From contig CAJNOP010000016.1 of the NCBI GenBank assembly GCA_905250075.1, forward strand, positions 1,978,426 through 2,042,425: a stretch of DNA of 64,000 bases. Direction: 5' to 3'. The translations under genes and the position numbers were made by a program. Shown one piece after another: positions 25,470-38,300 of this stretch (position 1 is its first letter; each line of letters begins with the position of its first letter). Below the pieces are notes generated by a model. It was not told where the DNA came from. It saw only the letters and a list, made by a program, of their open reading frames with translations, and ran no database searches. The DNA is from Rotaria sp. Silwood1. Its lineage: Eukaryota > Rotifera > Eurotatoria > Philodinida > Philodinidae.

Positions 25470-28400
25470 ATGCGTGTTGTTGTATTACCTGTATGTTTAC
25501 TCGAATCATATCCACATGTTCTTCTCAAATATGATTTTCGAGTTATGCCACCAACATCAACACAAACACAAATACCAGCATCACCAGCTATTCATTCAAC
25601 AACATCATCAATAAGTGGTGCAAGTAATAAATCAAATATACGTTTACAAGAATTTTATTTAACTCCATATTGTTCACCTATTCTTCCATCGGGTTCAATA
25701 CATACTGTATGTGAAATTATTAAAGGTTCAACTGTTCTTCGATATTTATTTGATGTTAAAAAAGAAGATGAAGAAAATCTTGAAAATAAAGTAAATATTT
25801 TCTTTTTATCATAATATAAAACGAAACAAGAAAATCTTATACAATATAATATAGATTGATTTTAAAGGACATTGTCGTTTTATTGCATTTGGTCCTGAGA
25901 CGGATATTTGTATATGTGCTTTATATATTCCACATATATCATCACTTGAATTAAATTATATAAATCAACCTGATCCACCACTTTCACGACAACATTCTAA
26001 ATTGAGTTATGTTCGTTTACCATCTGATCCAACAATGAAAGAAGTAGCATTAGCATATGGTAATCCAGGTAGTGAACATTTACCAGCAACAACATTCGTT
26101 ACACGTGATCTTGTTCATTTATGGATATCAATACGTGATATTCGTCATAAATTAGTACATATTGATCGTGTTCTTAAACAACCTGGTATTTTATCAAAAT
26201 TAACACATGTTGAAAGTTGGGTTACATCATATAATGATAGTATTGGTGAAAAAGCAACTCAATTAGAAACTGATGCAACACGACGACTTATTAAAGCACG
26301 TGCACGTACACTGGTTTGGGATATAATGGAAATGAAAAATGAAATTTTATATCCGCATCCAGGTTAGTATGAAAACGAAAGAAAAAAAGAAGAATTTTTT
26401 TTACAATGATAAATTTTATTTTGCTCTTTAAAATATATATCATTAATAATATCGACTATTGCAGACATAATAGGACATATCAACTTTTTATTTGACTTTG
26501 ATTTTTTTATACAAGGATTAGTTCTTTTAATAAGTCTGAAGATAAATTCTACAGCGAAAACTGCAGATTTGGTAAAATTTTCATCAAGATCGAACTTCAA
26601 AGAACTTTCTCTTAAAAATCGATTTTCTCGAGATGCTGAAAAAAGATTTGTTTTTTTCTTGATAATTTCTCTGAACAATGGTCTCTAGCGCTAGTTTTTT
26701 TTCCAGAGTATCTAGAATAACTTAACACATAATTTAGCTCAAGGAAATTTCATTATCTCGAGATACTCATACTTTAATTTTGTCCATATGTATTTATGAG
26801 TCAATTGAAACTTTTTTGATAAGAACGCGGATTCTTTTCAAGTTACTCATACAGAGGTGCAGAATCTAGCGTAAAAAAAAATTTCTCCAGCTAGAAAAAT
26901 CAAAAAAACATGGTCTTCGGTGGATTATATACCTATAAACAAAGGGCATCGAAAAAGAACTACTTAAAATAGATAGCGTGATTTAGAAAAACAATCCGTT
27001 CTATTAATCATCGATTGATTCTGGTAATCTTGGTACTTGTTTTTTTTTATCAAATGATTTAGTACAATGGAATCAGGTGATATAAGTTTCCATGTTTGAT
27101 CTTATTCACTCTTTTCTATAAAATAACCAATTTTTCTCCTTCTTGCTGCTAAAGTAATCATCCAGTGAATGTTTGATAAATGAATCAGCGAGATGCAACG
27201 GGGGAGCATTCCAGCATATGTAGAGACATTATAGCTTATGATTTTTTTCGCATGGGAAAAAGTTATTTTTCGAAACGTTCCTAGACTTAAAAACTTTTCA
27301 AAAATTTTCTCCACCGCGCATTACCACACATGGGTACATTCTGCACCTCTGTACTCATAGCTCAAACTAATCAACGTAATGTACATAGTATTGATTCTTA
27401 AGCGATTTATCAGTTCGAGAACTTCCTTTGTCAAAAATTGTTTAGTTTTACTTTACAGAAGATTGTTAATTATTTGATGAGTTTCACATGATATGCATAT
27501 TGGTTACTTGTAGTTCAATTGATAAGTCAAACATTTTAAAAATTTTTTGAAATAATTCAACATAAATTAAATTCTGATGAAATATAGAAATATTCTAAGT
27601 TTTTCATTGAACTTTTAATAATAATTTTTTAAAGAAATCTATAAGAAAATTTGTTATTAATGGGTCTTTTATACGAAAACAAAATTCTCTATTTTAGTTC
27701 ATGGACGTATACCTAATTTTCGAAACAATCCTGATTGTTCAACAAATTTGGCTCAACTTGAAGAATTTCAACGAGCACGTGTTATTGAAATTTGTCCAAG
27801 TCTTGCTCAAGAACATTTACGTTTATTTTCATTGGCTGAAGGTAGATGTCAAAATAAAAAGAAATACTTTATTTTGATATTGTTATTTTAGGCAAAGTAC
27901 TTCTTACTCCAGCACCATCCATTGATAATGCACTTTTTTATAAACTTGATCCAAAATTTTTACATATTCATGATTTATCACGTGCAGCAACAAAATCTGG
28001 TCTGTAATTCTTCTGTTGTTAAAGCTTTAAAAATCATAAAAGTCTTTTTTTTTCAAGGTACTGCTGCTCTGGGCACAATTGTTAATTTAACAGCTGTTGG
28101 CAATCTTCATGTTGATATTGTAGTTGTTGCTTCTGTTGTTGTCAATCCAATAACTGGTGCTCGTTTAGGTAAATAAATTTCATTTTCTATGCTTTCTAAA
28201 TGAAATGAATTGCGTAATTTATTTAACTTGTGTCAGTCTTAATTTAATAGTATCATCCATGAAGGGTTATTGAAAAATAATTGAACAAAATATTCGTTCA
28301 TTTTTAAGCTGCTAAAAACCAAGGCTTTACTTTTAGAGTTATTACTGGAGATTTTCAATGATTTATAATGATGTCTAATGGCTCTGATAATTTTTACTTC

Positions 28401-29708
28401 CACTCAGAATTTCTATCCTTAAGGCGTTCTGATGATTTCTGATATTGAAACCAGTTCGTTTTCCCTTGGAAAGTTCGACATTTTTTGAAAGGCACAGCTT
28501 TCACTATCTCCTCCCTAATTAGTAACTCTGTTTCCGAATATAGGCTCAACATTGTTCTAAGATTTATAGTTTAAGAGTTATACGCATACGTTATATTATC
28601 GTTTTTCTGCATAGAATTAAAGGCGAGATTGATCTATGCAAAGTAATACAAGAATCACAAGTTTTAAGACAATTATTCAGAATTGTTTAAGCTCACTTTG
28701 CAAGTCTGTGTTCTACAGAAATTGACCTGAATTGACACGGTGTACCTCATGGAAATACTCACTGTCAACAAATGGCTTGGAGTAAACTAATCATTAGTTT
28801 ATCATCTTACAGAGAAATGTTCACTCTTTCGTTCACTGTATGTGAAATAACGTTCGTTTTTACTCTGAGTAAGGTTTTAGCGAGCTTCAATTCTTACAAA
28901 CTGAGTTTACAGATCTCGAAAAAGCCAGCTCACAACAATGTTTTATTTAGATTTTCTTTTTTACGGAGAGGCAATTCAAAACTTCATGACACTGCTCGCT
29001 TATTTTGAAAAGCATAAATACAATATCTGGTGCAATAGCTATTAAATTCGGGAGAACCAACAGTAGTATTCAGAACGCACACAGAATTCTGATGCTAACC
29101 TAACGTTTATCATTTTATTATTATTAACGATTCAATATTTAAGATCAGAATTAGGCTATCAATAAAATTTAACAGAAAATTTATTCGATGTACAAATTTC
29201 ACTGATATCCATAAGCTTGATGTAACATCAATCGGGTTAGTTTCATCAAAATCTCAAGTCGATATGAGTATTAGTGATTAGAAAGGTTTCGAACAAATTC
29301 TTTTTTTTCGTGTTTACAATAAAATATAATTTTAGGTAAAGGTAAAGGTTATGGTGATATTGAATATGCAATGATGCGTCAATTGGGTGCATGTGATGAT
29401 AGAACACTTGTTGTTACAACTGTCCATGAAAGTCAGTTACTTGATGATCTTCCAGCATCAGTTATGACTGAACATGATTTGTATGTTAAACATGTTGCAA
29501 AAAAAAAAATCTTTGTTGATTAAAATTATTTTTTTTTAGACCAGTTAATGTTGTTATAACACCACAACGAATTATTTATACACAAAATAAATTTTCATGT
29601 CCAAAAGCTATTAACTGGAATTATATTGATAATGATACAATGCTTAATTTACCTGTATTAAAAGAATTTAAACGTCTTCAACAACTTCAACAAGAAAAAT
29701 TAAATTAA
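25470..29708 (+). CDS. MTHFSD-like protein with extra N-terminal region
   Basis: The C-terminal half matches methenyltetrahydrofolate synthase domain-containing protein, related to 5-formyl-THF cyclo-ligase. Seven exons join in phase: 25470-25790, 25855-26362, 27698-27841, 27892-27999, 28058-28168, 29336-29480, 29540-29708, 394 residues. Residues from about 245 on show ARTLVWDIMEMKNEILYPHP, HGRIPNFRN, the GKGKGYGDIEYAMM glycine loop, LVVTTVHESQLLDD and VVITPQRII. Residues 1 to about 240 (MRVVVLPVCLLESYPHV..., later DICICALYIPHISSL and RLPSDPTMKEVALAYG) have no counterpart in the vertebrate protein and I do not recognise them. The single exon 25855-26362 carries both parts, so the joining is real. 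The C-terminal RRM of human MTHFSD is absent. Enzyme activity is not implied, since MTHFSD itself is uncharacterised. The donor at 28000 is an unusual GTCTGT. Confidence 0.85.
26852..27351. mobile_element. Non-autonomous hAT-type element, 500 bp, intronic
   Basis: Inserted in intron 2 of the MTHFSD-like gene. Both ends carry the perfect 14-bp inverted repeat CAGAGGTGCAGAAT (26852-26865 and 27338-27351). It is flanked by a perfect 8-bp direct duplication TACTCATA (26844-26851 and 27352-27359). An 8-bp target duplication with CAGRGGTG-type ends is the hallmark of hAT transposons. The inside is AT-rich and has no transposase, so it is a MITE-like derivative mobilised in trans. Confidence 0.88.
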
Positions 29709-30153
29709 AAAAAAAAGAAAAAAAAATATTCTCTTTCTTTTTGTTCTCTTACCTGTGAAACTTGAGTATTCAAATCGATGTTTATTTTGATTGTCTTCTC
29801 TCTCTTTCTCTCTTGGTATTTTAAACTCATTTGTTTTATTTTACTTTTTCTTTTTTCTTAGTCTTTCTTCTATCTATTGAATGAGACGCTAGATCTAGCC
29901 ATAAAAAACACAATCAATCGACTCACAGATAAACACATTTTTTTTATATAACTTCTCTTACCGGTGGTATGTCTTGGACATCTTGTAGATCTTAGGGATA
30001 TTTTTTTTTTGTCTTTTGTTCATTTATTGTGATATAGAGAAAAAGATATTCGGTTTTTTTTTTCATTCCATTGAAACATTGAAAAGAAATATAAAACAGA
30101 TCAGATATATAAATGTATACATATTGTTGTGTCTTTAATGAATATACATATAA

Positions 30154-30246
30154 CAGCTATGATGAAAGAACAAGACATGGTTTCGCTAAAAACGACTGAA
30201 AAGTTTGAATTTTTTCATGTTGATTGTCTTGGCTGTCTGAGCTGAT
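30154..30246 (+). repeat. Dispersed repeat, copy 1
   Basis: CAGCTATGATGAAAGAACAAGAC and the following 70 bp, including GATTGTCTTGGCTGTCTGAGCTG, resemble 34918-34999 in the same orientation. The two copies sit 4.8 kb apart around the gene-poor block and differ by several indels. Identity was judged by eye only. Confidence 0.4.
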
Positions 30247-31012
30247 ATGGAAATTTCATTTATATGTTTCTTTGATTTTTAAATCTATTTCAGAATTAAA
30301 TATTATATTTAAAAGAATAATTGAGTATGATTTTATATACTTAGTATTGTTAAGTATGTATAATGTTATTATGAATGCTAGATGACAATTGAATTTTTCT
30401 TTTAGAATTTGAGGAAGTACTATCATTAGGAAATAGACCATGTAAGTTTTCTTTAAAATACGTCATATAGAGAAACGAAATTATCGTATCCTGCGTTGTG
30501 ATGAATCATTCTCATCCTCAAAATAGCTCCGATGTGTGTTTTTCCACGATACACTTGGATTTTACGGGGATTACAGAGATCTATGTATGTAAATCGAGAA
30601 AACAAGCAGAGCAATATGGTAGAACAAATCATTATGATATAAAACCTATTTTATTATGTACGAGACAAAATTTGCATCTAGCTGGATAGAATAATGATGA
30701 ATTCGTGACACTTACTGCTCATCTGACAGTTGACTCACGCCACACTTATTCTTTAATGCCAACTCTTAAAAATTTATCAATCACAAAAATAACATAATAT
30801 ATTGAAGTTGATTGTAAACATCCGCCTCGCGAAGAAACATTTTCAGCTGATCAATTGCTGCCGAGTTCGAACTCTACGCCTATAATAGATCCTAGCAAAG
30901 GGTGTAAAACTTCAAAATAATAAATGCTTCTAGACCTTTTGTCTTGAGTTACAGGTATTCTACTGAAGTTTTAACCTATAGCAGGGTAAATATTCACAAA
31001 TCGAATGATGCT

Positions 31013-31215
31013 ATATTGACTTGAGCTTTTGCCTACAAAGAAACCTATTTGTGAGTAGAATGCCCTGCAAATTTAAGCATTTTTCATGGGATCCCAGTGA
31101 GTTTTGGCACTTGAATATCTCGCGAAGGAAATATTCTTGTGAGCTAAAATCTTCTATGTATTCTACCCATAAAAATATTTCTTTGTAGGTAAAATTACAG
31201 GTCAAAATATATACC
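31013..31215. repeat. Inverted repeat, about 50-bp arms
   Basis: Left arm 31013-31066 contains GCCTACAAAGAAA and a downstream TAGAATGCC. The right arm at about 31162-31215 is its reverse complement (TTTCTTTGTAGG, with the matching TCTACC inside). Arm identity looks near 75 percent with about 95 bp between. A decayed foldback MITE is the likely origin. I found no target duplication. Confidence 0.5.
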
Positions 31216-32300
31216 ATGGCATATGCTAAAATTCCAGTAAAACGTCAAAAATAACTCTTGACACTAGACTTAAAGACGTGTATCCTTGAGGGTTTTTATA
31301 CTTCACTAGGGCCTATGTTATGTACAGAATTCGAACTGAAAATCAATTAATCACTTGAAAACGTCCTCTCGTCGATGTTTTACTTTTTGTTGGCATCTCC
31401 TGGCTGTCGTATTGCGTTGAAGTAGACTTTTTTCAAATTGCTGTGAAATTCTGTTGAAATTGATCAATTCCGTTCAACAAATATTATTTCTTTTATCTCT
31501 AAAAGTTAAAGATATTTTTGAGTAAACTATTGAGTACAACTTTCAAAATTGTCATATATCCAAGGAGGAAAAGTGAGACTTATATCATGAATCTTTTCAA
31601 GAAGTTTTTCATGATAATAGTTGAGTTCGGAGCAATTGATTTAATTAATGGCAGCCTGCTTTAAACCATGAATTAAGAATTATATCAATAGAAAGAGCTT
31701 AAAATTTAACGAACTACCCACGAGAAAAATTTCTCTATAGAAATGGGGCTAATAGCGATTTCAATTAACCCCAAAAGCCACATTGTATACATGTTCATAC
31801 ACATAGATGAAAACCGCGATTTTGACTGCTAGGTATAGACACAAACAGTTTGATTTTCGCGGTTCATTAAAACTGTGGTCAATCTTACATTCATTCGAAA
31901 AAATTTTCCGACAATATATATATAGAAATAAATTGAAAATCAAAAGAGACATTTGAAAGTTGCATTCAATAGTTTGCTAAAGTTATTCTTGGTTTTAGCA
32001 ATGAAAGAAATCATATTCGTTGGATATTACAGATAAATTTAGAAAGAACTTCACAACGATTTAAAAAATTTTGTTCAAAACAGTAAGAACACTAGATGCC
32101 AACGAAAAGCAAGAAATGTGTTTCTCAATGATCCATATGACATAAATAACAAATGCTAACGTAAAACTTGCTACTTTGAAGCTTCAAAGAGTTGAAAATT
32201 GTGCAAAGCTACTTATAACTGACTATGGAACATTAAATAGCTCAAACAAATAAAATATGAACTTTATATTTTTTTTTCTTAATGGAAAATATTGTACGAC

Positions 32301-33233
32301 TACTTAGGGCATAGTAAAAGTAGTGGCAGTGACACTTTCATACCGTATAGTAGACTTAAAGAAACTTTCTTTCTATAGAGTCTGATAGAGAAAGAAAAGC
32401 TCTATCCTTCTATACTATTTGATCATACTTCAACAAATATTATAATAATAAAATTTCGATAAAATGTGTTTCATTATCATATGTGCTGGTTGTATTAATA
32501 CTTATTTTAAAAAATACAAGTGAGTATTTTTTGAATAACTCTTGATAAAAACAAGACAGAGAAGTGTAGTTTTCACCGTTGGAAAGAGGAGATGAAGACG
32601 CGTCGAATCGTATATTCCAGATTTTCCTAATCGGTTTTTTTTGTAAGGCTTTCAATTGATCTTTTTGAGAGCAAACTTATCTGGTTATGTTGTTTACAAT
32701 GGATTTTCAATTATCAAGTATAAAATCAAACCACTAATCGAAGATCTAGAATGTTCGTAAGGCTAAGATGAATATTATGCATTCTAGTCTAGCCTTTAAT
32801 ATGACTTTATCGCAAAATCTGTGAAAAAAGCTCACTTTTGTGCTTTTTCTTTTTTTTTCATAAAAAAGACATTTTCCCGACTGTTAGAAAATTTAATAAA
32901 AATACCTCAGAAATCAATATTAGAAAAACTGACAATATACAATTCGATGCATGTTCATCTCCTCTTTCCAACGGTGAAAACTGCAGTTCTCTATCTTATT
33001 TCTATCAAGAGTTATTCCATAAATATTCACTAACATTTATAGAACTGTGACACATGCGAACAATACAGGTCTTATTCAAATTTTATTATTATGATATTAG
33101 TTGAGGTATAATCAAATAGCATAGGAAGATAGAGCTTTTATTTCTTGATCAGATTATATAGAAAGAAAGCTTTTCTAAGTCTACTATACGGTATTAAAGT
33201 GTCACTGCCACTACTTTTGATATGCCCTAAGTA
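32301..33233. mobile_element. Foldback element with arms over 300 bp
   Basis: 32301-32634 recurs as its reverse complement at 32917-33233, separated by about 280 bp. Shared blocks include TACTTAGGGCATA, AAAGTAGTGGCAGTGACACTTT, ACCGTATAGTAGACTTA and TTTTCACCGTTGGAAAGAGG. Identity looks like 80-85 percent with a few indels. It is either one long foldback transposon or two copies of a short element inserted tail to tail. The reading frames in the two arms encode related peptides only because the DNA is repeated. Confidence 0.78.
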
Positions 33234-34650
33234 TTTTAATAAAAATTTTCGACATATATTAAATGTAATACAGAACACATCATAATCATGTAGACATAGT
33301 CCTTTGGTGACAAACCGAGAAATATCATAATTTGCAGTCACTAACTGTTCCGCGTTCAAATTCGTATTTGTTTTATTTATTAGAGTTTAGCCAATTTTTT
33401 GAAGAACAATAAGTAGAAAGAACAATTTATAATAAAAATATTGACGAAGAACAGTTAAACAGATCTAATCATTCTGATATACTCATAATCAACAGTCTAA
33501 AAATGAATATTGCCTAAAGGTGTAAGTCACCGAGTAAATACTTCAACTCTTTTTCTTATATATACCTTCAAGCGAAAGTCAGCCAAATGTGAGTTTTTTT
33601 ACTAGTTATTATACGTGGCAAAGTATTAATGATTTATTATGTGTTTGAGATTTATGCCTTATGAGAAAAGGGAGTTGTCAAGTATTTCCTTGCTGTCATT
33701 ATGGTACAGGCATGTTGTATGAAATTTCTTCACTTACATCAATTCCTAATAACATGTGTACGCTTACATTAAGTATCATTAAAGGAAAATTGTTACCTAG
33801 TAATTACTAATTAGAAGGTATAGTTTTTGTATGATTTTGATTGTCTGCGAGTCTTATGCTATTTCAGGTGCATAATACAGAGGAGTTATTGATGATTTTC
33901 ATAAGATTTACTAAAATTATACATGATACTTCCGCTCTATGTTATATGAAATTGACCAAATATCCTATTGGTTGGCATACAGAATCGTACGTAAGCTAAT
34001 ACTTCCTAATTAACTATTACTAGATAAGAATATCTAGTTGCTGATGCTTTATGTTGTCTCATATTTTCTAATAGGAATTGATGTATGTGATAAGAAAATA
34101 TGTGACAACTCCAGTTTCTCGTAAGACATAGAACTCAAAAAATAAGCAAATTATTAGCATTCTACATGCCATATAACTAGTAGAAAGAAATGAGACGTTT
34201 GCGACTTGCTGTTGAAGGTATATAAAATAATTAGTATTGGGATGTCAACTCGATTGAATTCATCTCTAATTTTCTTGTGACTTTGATTAAAATACATATC
34301 GCGTGCATTTTAAGAAGATAAAAATAAACCAAGTAGCAGCTGTTCCATTTCGCTTCCTCATGCTGATAATACCGACTGTATAATTAACCATTAGAATGTA
34401 TGACATTCTGCATACAACAACAAATTGTGAATGTCTACAAATATTGTTAATGAAAAACTAAAACGTAAATATTATAAAGATTGTTAACACGATAGATAGC
34501 ATTTTCTAATTAGCTTTTCAATTTTAATTAATATTACTAATATTGGTTGATTATTCATAAGAAAAGAGTATATGTCATGCTCATACAATACTAATTTTTA
34601 CTTCCTTTATCTTTCGAAGATTAAATATTATTCAGAAAGAAATATATATG

Positions 34651-34730
34651 TCCTCCGTACTTCGATAGTTCAATTGTTAGAGCACTAGTCATGATAACAA
34701 GTTTTGGTCATGGGTTCTGTTCTCGGTTAA
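34651..34730 (+). pseudogene. Degenerate tRNA-like sequence
   Basis: TAGTTCAATTGTTAGAGCACTA resembles a tRNA D-arm with A box. About 35 bp later GGTTCTGTTCTC resembles a B box (GGTTCRANNC). The anticodon and acceptor stems do not pair convincingly, so this is at best a decayed tRNA or a tRNA-derived SINE head. Confidence 0.3.
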
Positions 34731-34917
34731 AGCATATCGTTTCCTACCTATATGTACATAAAAAGTGAAATGAAGTCAAAATTAGTATTGTATTAACATA
34801 GTATATACTCCTTTACTTTCATTTGAATAATCATAAATTTTCTAAAAATAACATGTTTTAATAGTAAATAACAAGTTAATCATAATTTATGAATTAATCA
34901 TTTCGTCATACATTTAG

Positions 34918-34999
34918 CAGCAATGATGAAAGAAAAGACTCGGTTTCCATAAATAATATGAACTGATCATAATGACGATTGTCATGGCCTCTGAGCTGC
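34918..34999 (+). repeat. Dispersed repeat, copy 2
   Basis: Starts CAGCAATGATGAAAGAAAAGAC and ends near CCTCTGAGCTGCT. It pairs with the copy at 30154-30246 in direct orientation. Confidence 0.4.
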
Positions 35000-35391
35000 T
35001 AATAAATGAACAACAATTTATTCAGAACATCGTTTTTCTTCTCCTATATCTAAATTTTAGATGAAAAAAAAGATATAGACATTTTTTTTCTTTTTATGAA
35101 ACATACCATGAATGCTATTTCTATATAAAGTCTATGACTTCCGTCCTCCTAGTTAACAGTGCACATTGTATCAGCATGCATGCACATGTAAAATAGAATG
35201 GAGGATAATCAAGTTCTATTGTTAGTCTTTGCTTCTTGAATTTATTATTTACTGATAACTATCTTAATCTATAAATTAATTTGAAATGTTTTATGTTATT
35301 TTTGTAGACTTCATCAATGGAATCTTGCCAATTGTTATTTTGTAAATATAGAAAAAACAAAACTATAGAAGATGTAATGTGGTCTTAAACT

Positions 35392-38300
35392 ATGATGTCT
35401 TGTGAACGTCAACTTTCCGATCTGCGTATTTTAGTTAATGATCTTTATTCTCTTGGTAAACTATTAATTGGAAATTTTTTTTTGAAGCCTAAGAATTATT
35501 TATTCCTAGGTAACACAATTGGTAGAGGTCATTTTGCTGTTGTAAAAATTGCTCGACATGTGTTTACACAAAAAGAAGTTGCTGTTAAAGTTATTGATAA
35601 AACAAAATTAGACGAAATATCTAAAACTCATTTATTACAAGAAGTCAAATGTATGAAATTAGTTCAACATCCAAATGTTGTTCGTTTGTATGAAGTGATT
35701 GATACACCAAATAAACTTCATCTTATTTTGGAATTAGCTGATGGAGGAGATATGTATGATTATATTAGTAAACATGCAAACGGTCTTAATGAATCATTAG
35801 CACGAAGATATTTTCGACAAATATGTCGAGCTCTTAAATATTGTCATGAAATGTATGTGTGTCATCGAGATCTTAAAGTAAGATTTTAAAATTAAATTTA
35901 ATAAGAACTTTGATAAATGTTTACATTTTAATTGTTCATCTAATGTTTTAAGACAATCAAACAAACGAGAAAATACATTCAACTGATATTCTCTGTTTGA
36001 GCTTATATTTGAGTCATAAGCCGAATTTACTGTGTAGATAAAAGATGTACAACAGTTCATGCGATTAGGTCTTTCTTCTCGATTTATGTTTGTTTTATTG
36101 AACTTTTAGCCTAGAATAGGATATTACGGAAAAAAAACATTAATAAAAAGTAGTAGATTTCATGGAGTTTAAGATATTTTAAAGCTTTAACTTAAACGGA
36201 AGATTTCTTTTTTAACATATTGGTCTCCACACTCGAGTTCAGTAACTTAGTTGTTGCCGAGTTCGGATTTGCATCTCTCTATTAGATAATGAAACAAGTA
36301 GGTTTTAAATCCATAAATTTTAGTCTAATATGAAAAAACTAATTGAAACAAATGAGCACAAGGTAGATGGACAGGGTTCAATGAAAAATTTTAACAGTAT
36401 TTGAATGGCAACTATTTGATGATTTTACTATTATAATGAAGAAAATTTATTCAAAACGAATTTTTTGATTAATTTGAATAGACATAACATATATCACATG
36501 ATATTGATAGATCACATAATATTTTTGTTTAAAAAAAATGAATCGATAGTAGAATATATGAAGTTCGAGAAAAAAAAGCTTCTGACATAATTTAGATTTA
36601 CTTCAGCAAAACTTGTTCATCTTGTATTCGAATAAGAAATAAGAATATATCACTTAACTCTAAGTAATTATTTTAAGTAACTTCAGAAAAATTCTGATTG
36701 ATAGAGAGAAGCTTTCTCGATAAAATCCTTCTATTTATTAAATTTTGTTTACCTTTTAGCCGGAAAACTTAGTTTTCTTTGAAAAACAAGGCGTTGTTAA
36801 ATTAACTGACTTCGGTAAAAATTGATTTTTTATCAAGATGATTGCAATATATATAGTTCTTTTTATTAAAGGTTTTTCTAATCTATTTTCACCTGGTAAA
36901 AAACTGTTAACCAGTTGTGGATCTCTTGCATATTCAGCGCCGGAAATTCTACTTGGTGATCCATATGATGCACCAGCTGTTGGTGAGTATATAAATAAAT
37001 AATTCTTTTTTATTCACAATATATACGTATATATATATATATATATATATATGAATTTAGATATTTGGAGTTTGGGTGTAATATTGTTTATGCTTGTAAC
37101 TGGTCATGCACCATTTCAAGAAGCCAATGATTCCGAAACAGTGATGATGATACTTGATTGTTCTTATAAAGTTCCACCAAATATTTCTCTTGAATGTCAA
37201 AAGTAATTAATTTGAATTTTTTTGTTTGTTTGTGATGAATGAACCGCCAGTTTTGTGACAAAATATTCTTTCGTTTTTCGACTGATTCCGAGAGTCAACA
37301 GAAATTTTAAAACATCTGATCCAATCAAACGAAAGAAAATGAAACTTACACAGAATGAACATCTGTACGCCAGCATTACTAACAAGAGAAGGCCCTCAAG
37401 TGATAAATAAAGTTTAAGCTGAAACTAGTTTCAATCGATAGAATCTAGTGAGTAGGTGAATACTTCTGAATAGTTTGAGTAGTTAGTCCATTGTTGCTGA
37501 CATATCCAGCTTAATAAAATGAATGTAACTATAGCTTGAAAACCTCTTAGCTTAGCAAGGTTTAACCAAAAAGTTCTGATGTTTTACTCTGTAAATCAGT
37601 CTAAGTGGTACCTTTATGTGGACAAAGTTTCAGGTCAAAATTCAAAAGTATGATTTTGCTTGTGAACTGGACCCCTGCAGAAAAAATTCACTGAAAATGC
37701 GGTAACTTAATAACAAAGGCCTAACAGTTCGAACTACTCTAGAATATTTACCTACTCTCCAGGTCCTATTGTTTGAATATAGTCTCTGTTTAAGAGTGAT
37801 TTATTAATTGAGAGATTTTTCTCAAAAGAAACATTGCTGAAAAAAAAAACAATGGAAACAATTTCAAATGGAAGACTATCGTAGTCTTTCTGTATAGATC
37901 TGTTTGTGCAACTGTCTCAGTCCAAAGTTTATATTCATGCCTTTTAAATATTTGCTCATAACTCCTACAATATAAGTGTATTAAAAATTCTGCTTATCTT
38001 CTGCGTCAATAGAAAAATGAAAGAATATTTTGTCTGAAAATTTTGTCCTTATCTATTAATATTCATTTCTTTTAATTTCAATAGTTTAATTCATCGAATG
38101 ATTGTGCGTGAGCCAGAAAAACGTGCAACACTTGATGAAGTTATGTTTGATATATGGTATCGACTATGTGACAATGATGATAATGATAATGATAATGAAC
38201 AGTATCATATTGATCCATTAAAATTAATACCACAAGATGATCATGAATTTGTTCTTCGTCAAATGATTGATGGAAATATAGCTGGAAAAGAAACAATATT

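Larger units (their letters stand above)
29709..35391. other. Gene-poor 5.7 kb block with inverted repeats
   Basis: No gene can be supported. The block begins with the 3'UTR of the MTHFSD-like gene (T-rich, CTCT-rich) and ends with the SNRK 5' region. It holds two inverted-repeat elements, a dispersed repeat pair and a tRNA-like relic, listed separately. The largest open frames lie within the repeat arms and are mirror versions of each other, so they are not genes. Confidence 0.6.

Noticed and set aside
30860-30885. Perfect GAGTTCGAACTC palindrome, with a similar CCGAGTTCGGA at about 36260, as a possible Pol III B box or operator
   Set aside because: No A box at the right spacing, and the two sites share too little surrounding sequence to support a family.
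32440-33359. Three short frames encoding related peptides, suggesting a small gene family
   Set aside because: They are produced by the inverted-repeat arms of one foldback structure and contain no known domain.
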